Made by a program: the position numbers and the translations under genes. From Nocardia carnea (lineage in GTDB: Bacteria > Actinomycetota > Actinomycetes > Mycobacteriales > Mycobacteriaceae), in the NCBI RefSeq assembly GCF_029869215.1, contig NZ_JARWPM010000198.1:29580-93579 (forward strand): a stretch of 64,000 nt of DNA, in the 5' to 3' direction. Below, piece by piece: positions 61,675-64,000 of this stretch (position 1 is the first letter of the stretch; the number at the start of each line of letters is the position of its first letter). The notes under the pieces are model-generated. The model saw nothing but the letters and a program-made list of their open reading frames with translations. It did no database searches and was not told the DNA's origin.

Positions 61675-62072
61675 TCGGTTTCCCTGAAGTTCGTTCTGCG
61701 ACCTCGTCACACCGGACGGCCCAGCCCGGCACCATCCGGCGGGCCCTTGCCCCGATCGCGGTATTCGCGGCGGTGGCGCTGACCGCCATAGCGACCGCGG
61801 GTACCGCTGCGGCAGAACCCGTTTCGGTACTCGCCATCGCTGAGTCGTTCGACCAGGTACTCGACAATATCCGGAACTGGCTGGTCGGCATCCTTGCCGG
61901 GCTGGCGACGGTGTTCCTGACCATCGGCGGCGCCCGCTATGTGCTGGCCTCCGGCGACCCCAGCGAGGTCGAGAAGTCCAAGACCGCGCTGCGCGCTGCA
62001 TGCCTGGGTTACGGCCTGGCGATGCTCGCGCCGGTGATCGTCGCCGTTCTCAAGTCGATCGTGGGTGCCTGA
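61665..62072 (+). CDS. VirB2/TrbC-like small membrane protein
   Basis: The 135-residue protein has an N-terminal signal-type segment (ALAPIAVFAAVALTAIATAG, ending AAAEP) and two later hydrophobic helices (WLVGILAGLATVFLTIGG; CLGYGLAMLAPVIVAVLK). This layout fits pilin-like or inner membrane components of type IV secretion. ATG 61665 has GGAGGTG seven bases upstream and overlaps the previous gene by ten bases. The next gene starts two bases after its stop. Confidence 0.7.
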   Translation: MRMIGFPEVRSATSSHRTAQPGTIRRALAPIAVFAAVALTAIATAGTAAAEPVSVLAIAESFDQVLDNIRNWLVGILAGLATVFLTIGGARYVLASGDPSEVEKSKTALRAACLGYGLAMLAPVIVAVLKSIVGA

Positions 62073-62074
62073 CC

Positions 62075-64000
62075 ATGACCGCGGCCTTCCCAATCGGCAC
62101 CTCACCACCGAACCCCCGAACAGGCTGGCCGTTGCGGGTGGTGGCGGCCGTGGTCGCGATGCTGGTGGTCGGGGTTGGCATCGGTGCGACTGCCGCCGCC
62201 GAGCCCACCGCCCCACCGCCACCGCCGCCGGTGGCGACGACACCCCAGCAACCGGCACCGACCGCGCCGACGCCCACGCCTCCGCCCACATCGCAAGGTC
62301 CGAGCACACCCGCGACTCCGTCGCCTACTCCGCGCGGCTCCTGGCCGGGCGACTCCAGTCAAGTACCGGTTGAGCCGTCGGATACAGGTGATTCCGACTG
62401 CGGAATTCGCAATATCTCCGGTTGTGTCGCGAATGCTATCGACGGTTTCTTTGCCCGCCTGGTGGATTCGGCGCTCAATCCGCTGCTCGAGCTACTGTCG
62501 CAAACACTGTTGACCACCCCGGAGCCCGGTGACTTGCCGCGGGTCGGTGAGTTGTGGGACTCGTCGTGGCATCTGATGCTGGCCATGTACGGGCTGCTGG
62601 TGGTGGCCGCTGGCATCCTGCTGATGGTCCGCGAAACATTGCAGACCCGCTGGTCACTGCAAGAACTGCTGCCACGGATCGTGGTCGGGTTCATTGCCGG
62701 TGCCATGAGCATGCTGCTGGCGACCCAGGCGATCGTGTTCGCGAACGCGCTGGCCGAGGCATTCGCCGGTAGCGGGGTCGAGTCCGACTCTGCCACCACC
62801 GCGCTGAAGGAACTGACCGGGTCGGTCACCGGGAACGGAATCTTCCTGGTTCTGCTGCGAACTGCGCTTGTCGTGATGCTGGTGGTACTGCTCATCACCT
62901 ACGTCGTGCGCGTCGCGATCACCATCATCCTGATCGTAGCGGCACCACTGGCTTTGATGTGTCATGCGCTGCCTGGTCTGGACTCGATCGCTCGCTGGTG
63001 GTGGCGCTCCTTCGCCGCGTGTCTGGCGATTCAGGTGGTCCAGTCGCTGGTGTTGGTCACCACCCTGCGGGTTTTCCTCACCCCGGGAGGATGGGGATTC
63101 TTCGGGCCCAACATGGACGGCGTCGTGAGCCTGATCATCGGGCTCGCCCTGATGGGCGTGTTGATCAAGATCCCGTTCTGGCTGATGTCGACCATGCGAA
63201 TCGGCCACGGCCGCAGCATGGTCGGATCCCTGGTCCGCGGATACGTCGCCTACAAGACCTTCGGCCTACTCAAGAGCGGCGAGAAGGCTGCCGCCACGGC
63301 GATTCGACGCCCCACCCCACAGGGCAACGCAGCCACTGCCAACAGGGTGGGCAACGGCCGCCGAGGTGCCGCCGCTGCAGTGGGCAGCGCCGACCCGTAT
63401 GCGCGGACACGGTCGACGCGGGACGGCCAGCTGATGTTGCCCCTCGAAGGAGTCCACCGGGTCCGGCGAACGCAGGGTCCTGCAACACCACCGTCGCAGT
63501 CGGCCACCACCACATCGGCTCCGGCCTCACCCGGCACCGCCCCTGGGCCGACGACCCGCCCGAGATCGCGAGGCCGCCAGCTCGCGTTCGATTTCACCCC
63601 GCCAGACCCCTACAGCGGGATTCGCGCCAATCACCGCGGCCAGTACCCGCTGCCGATCCCTGTTGCCCGGGTCCGACGGACACCCGCCCCTGCCGGGCCT
63701 CCCGCAGCGCCGGCACCGGCGTCGGCGTCGCCGCCGCCGCGTCCTCGGCAGGGCACGCAGTTGGCGTTCGAGTTCGATCCGCCCGATCCGTATGAGGGCA
63801 ACCGGGCGCAGCGCCCCGGCCCGAACCCCCGGCCCGTGCCCCGGGCCCCGCGGCGGCCCCCCCCCCCCGCCCGCCACCGCCGCCCCCCCCCCGGCCCCCG
63901 CGCCCACCACCCCGCAACACGCCTCGCTGGCCGAACCGCCGCCGGTCTACCGGCCGGAACCCGAGGCGCCGCCGCCGTCGGTCACTCCCGGACCGAATAC
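62075..64000 (+). CDS. VirB6/TrbL-like polytopic membrane protein, partial
   Basis: This frame starts at ATG 62075 and runs off the window. It has an N-terminal signal-type helix, a Pro-rich linker, then about six hydrophobic segments between residues ~160 and 385 (LMLAMYGLLVVAAGILLMV; IFLVLLRTALVVMLVVLLIT; VVSLIIGLALMGVLI), as in VirB6/TrbL channel proteins. A long Pro/Arg-rich tail with the repeat QLAFxFxPPDPY (two copies) follows. In the poly-C tract at 63850-63895 the natural frame seems to change, since a better Pro-rich reading (PTTPQHASLAEPPPVY) lies in another frame. Confidence 0.75.
   Translation, partial: MTAAFPIGTSPPNPRTGWPLRVVAAVVAMLVVGVGIGATAAAEPTAPPPPPPVATTPQQPAPTAPTPTPPPTSQGPSTPATPSPTPRGSWPGDSSQVPVEPSDTGDSDCGIRNISGCVANAIDGFFARLVDSALNPLLELLSQTLLTTPEPGDLPRVGELWDSSWHLMLAMYGLLVVAAGILLMVRETLQTRWSLQELLPRIVVGFIAGAMSMLLATQAIVFANALAEAFAGSGVESDSATTALKELTGSVTGNGIFLVLLRTALVVMLVVLLITYVVRVAITIILIVAAPLALMCHALPGLDSIARWWWRSFAACLAIQVVQSLVLVTTLRVFLTPGGWGFFGPNMDGVVSLIIGLALMGVLIKIPFWLMSTMRIGHGRSMVGSLVRGYVAYKTFGLLKSGEKAAATAIRRPTPQGNAATANRVGNGRRGAAAAVGSADPYARTRSTRDGQLMLPLEGVHRVRRTQGPATPPSQSATTTSAPASPGTAPGPTTRPRSRGRQLAFDFTPPDPYSGIRANHRGQYPLPIPVARVRRTPAPAGPPAAPAPASASPPPRPRQGTQLAFEFDPPDPYEGNRAQRPGPNPRPVPRAPRRPPPPARHRRPPPGPRAHHPATRLAGRTAAGLPAGTRGAAAVGHSRTEY

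Noticed and set aside
1..64000. CRISPR arrays, rRNA and tRNA genes
   Set aside because: I found no regularly spaced repeat-spacer units, no rRNA-like segments and no clover-leaf candidate with a T-arm signature. A tRNAscan-SE run would settle the tRNA question.

Overview
The window is GC-rich actinobacterial DNA. It has many GTG starts, an XRE/DUF5753 plus DUF397 regulator pair, a Methyltransf_19 (DUF574) methyltransferase and a conjugation module. A Nocardia-like or Streptomyces-like host fits; the genus cannot be fixed from sequence alone. There are no rRNA, tRNA or CRISPR features. Both ends carry long C/G homopolymers and look like poorly resolved contig edges.

Layout. 1-4.4 kb: a doubtful edge, a membrane protein, a convergent pair with a DUF488 protein, and an HTH protein behind a strong hairpin. 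4.8-11.6 kb: scattered genes, including an unknown protein, an SbcD-like metallophosphatase with zinc-finger tail, a P-loop kinase, a DapA-family aldolase, a CmoM-like methyltransferase, a HIT protein and a small DNA-associated-type protein. 11.7-25.9 kb: one minus-strand run of 14 genes, most joined by ATGA or GTGA overlaps. It encodes a GmhA-HldE fusion, an HldD homologue and a GT9 heptosyltransferase. With them are an SHMT-like PLP enzyme, a P450, a radical SAM enzyme, a carbamoyltransferase, a hexapeptide-SGNH protein and an HAD protein. This looks like a biosynthetic operon for a heptose-containing, carbamoylated metabolite. A class IV aminotransferase and an XRE-FGE fusion diverge from it.

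27.9-30.8 kb: three small minus-strand genes face an XRE/DUF397 pair across an 18-bp perfect palindrome. 30.9-36.6 kb: a second minus-strand operon that I read as a candidate RiPP system. A 30-codon precursor-like ORF is followed by a GST fused to a PqqD-like RRE, a radical SAM/SPASM enzyme with its own RRE, and a fused alpha-beta glycyl-tRNA synthetase overlapping the radical SAM gene. 36.8-42.7 kb: an HTH protein coupled to a GT25 glycosyltransferase. Opposite them is a coupled set of acyltransferase, alpha/beta hydrolase, 2OG-Fe(II) oxygenase and APH-type kinase, then a GNAT gene.

42.9-57.4 kb: mobile and decaying DNA. Two Tn554-like tyrosine recombinases are broken by a stop codon and a frameshift. 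A Tn3-family remnant follows: resolvase stump, MFS/UspA/thioesterase cargo with TetR, and frameshifted tnpA. Next come a complete IS5-family element inserted exactly at the stop codon of a DUF4238 gene, GNAT remnants, a kinase and a frameshifted NUDIX gene. 57.5-64 kb: the edge of an integrative/conjugative element, with two methyltransferase-fold genes, a sigma-like/winged-helix protein, a VirB2-like small membrane protein and a VirB6/TrbL-like membrane protein that runs off the window.

The most promising novelty is the RiPP-like operon at 30.9-36.6 kb, followed by the heptose operon at 11.7-25.9 kb.
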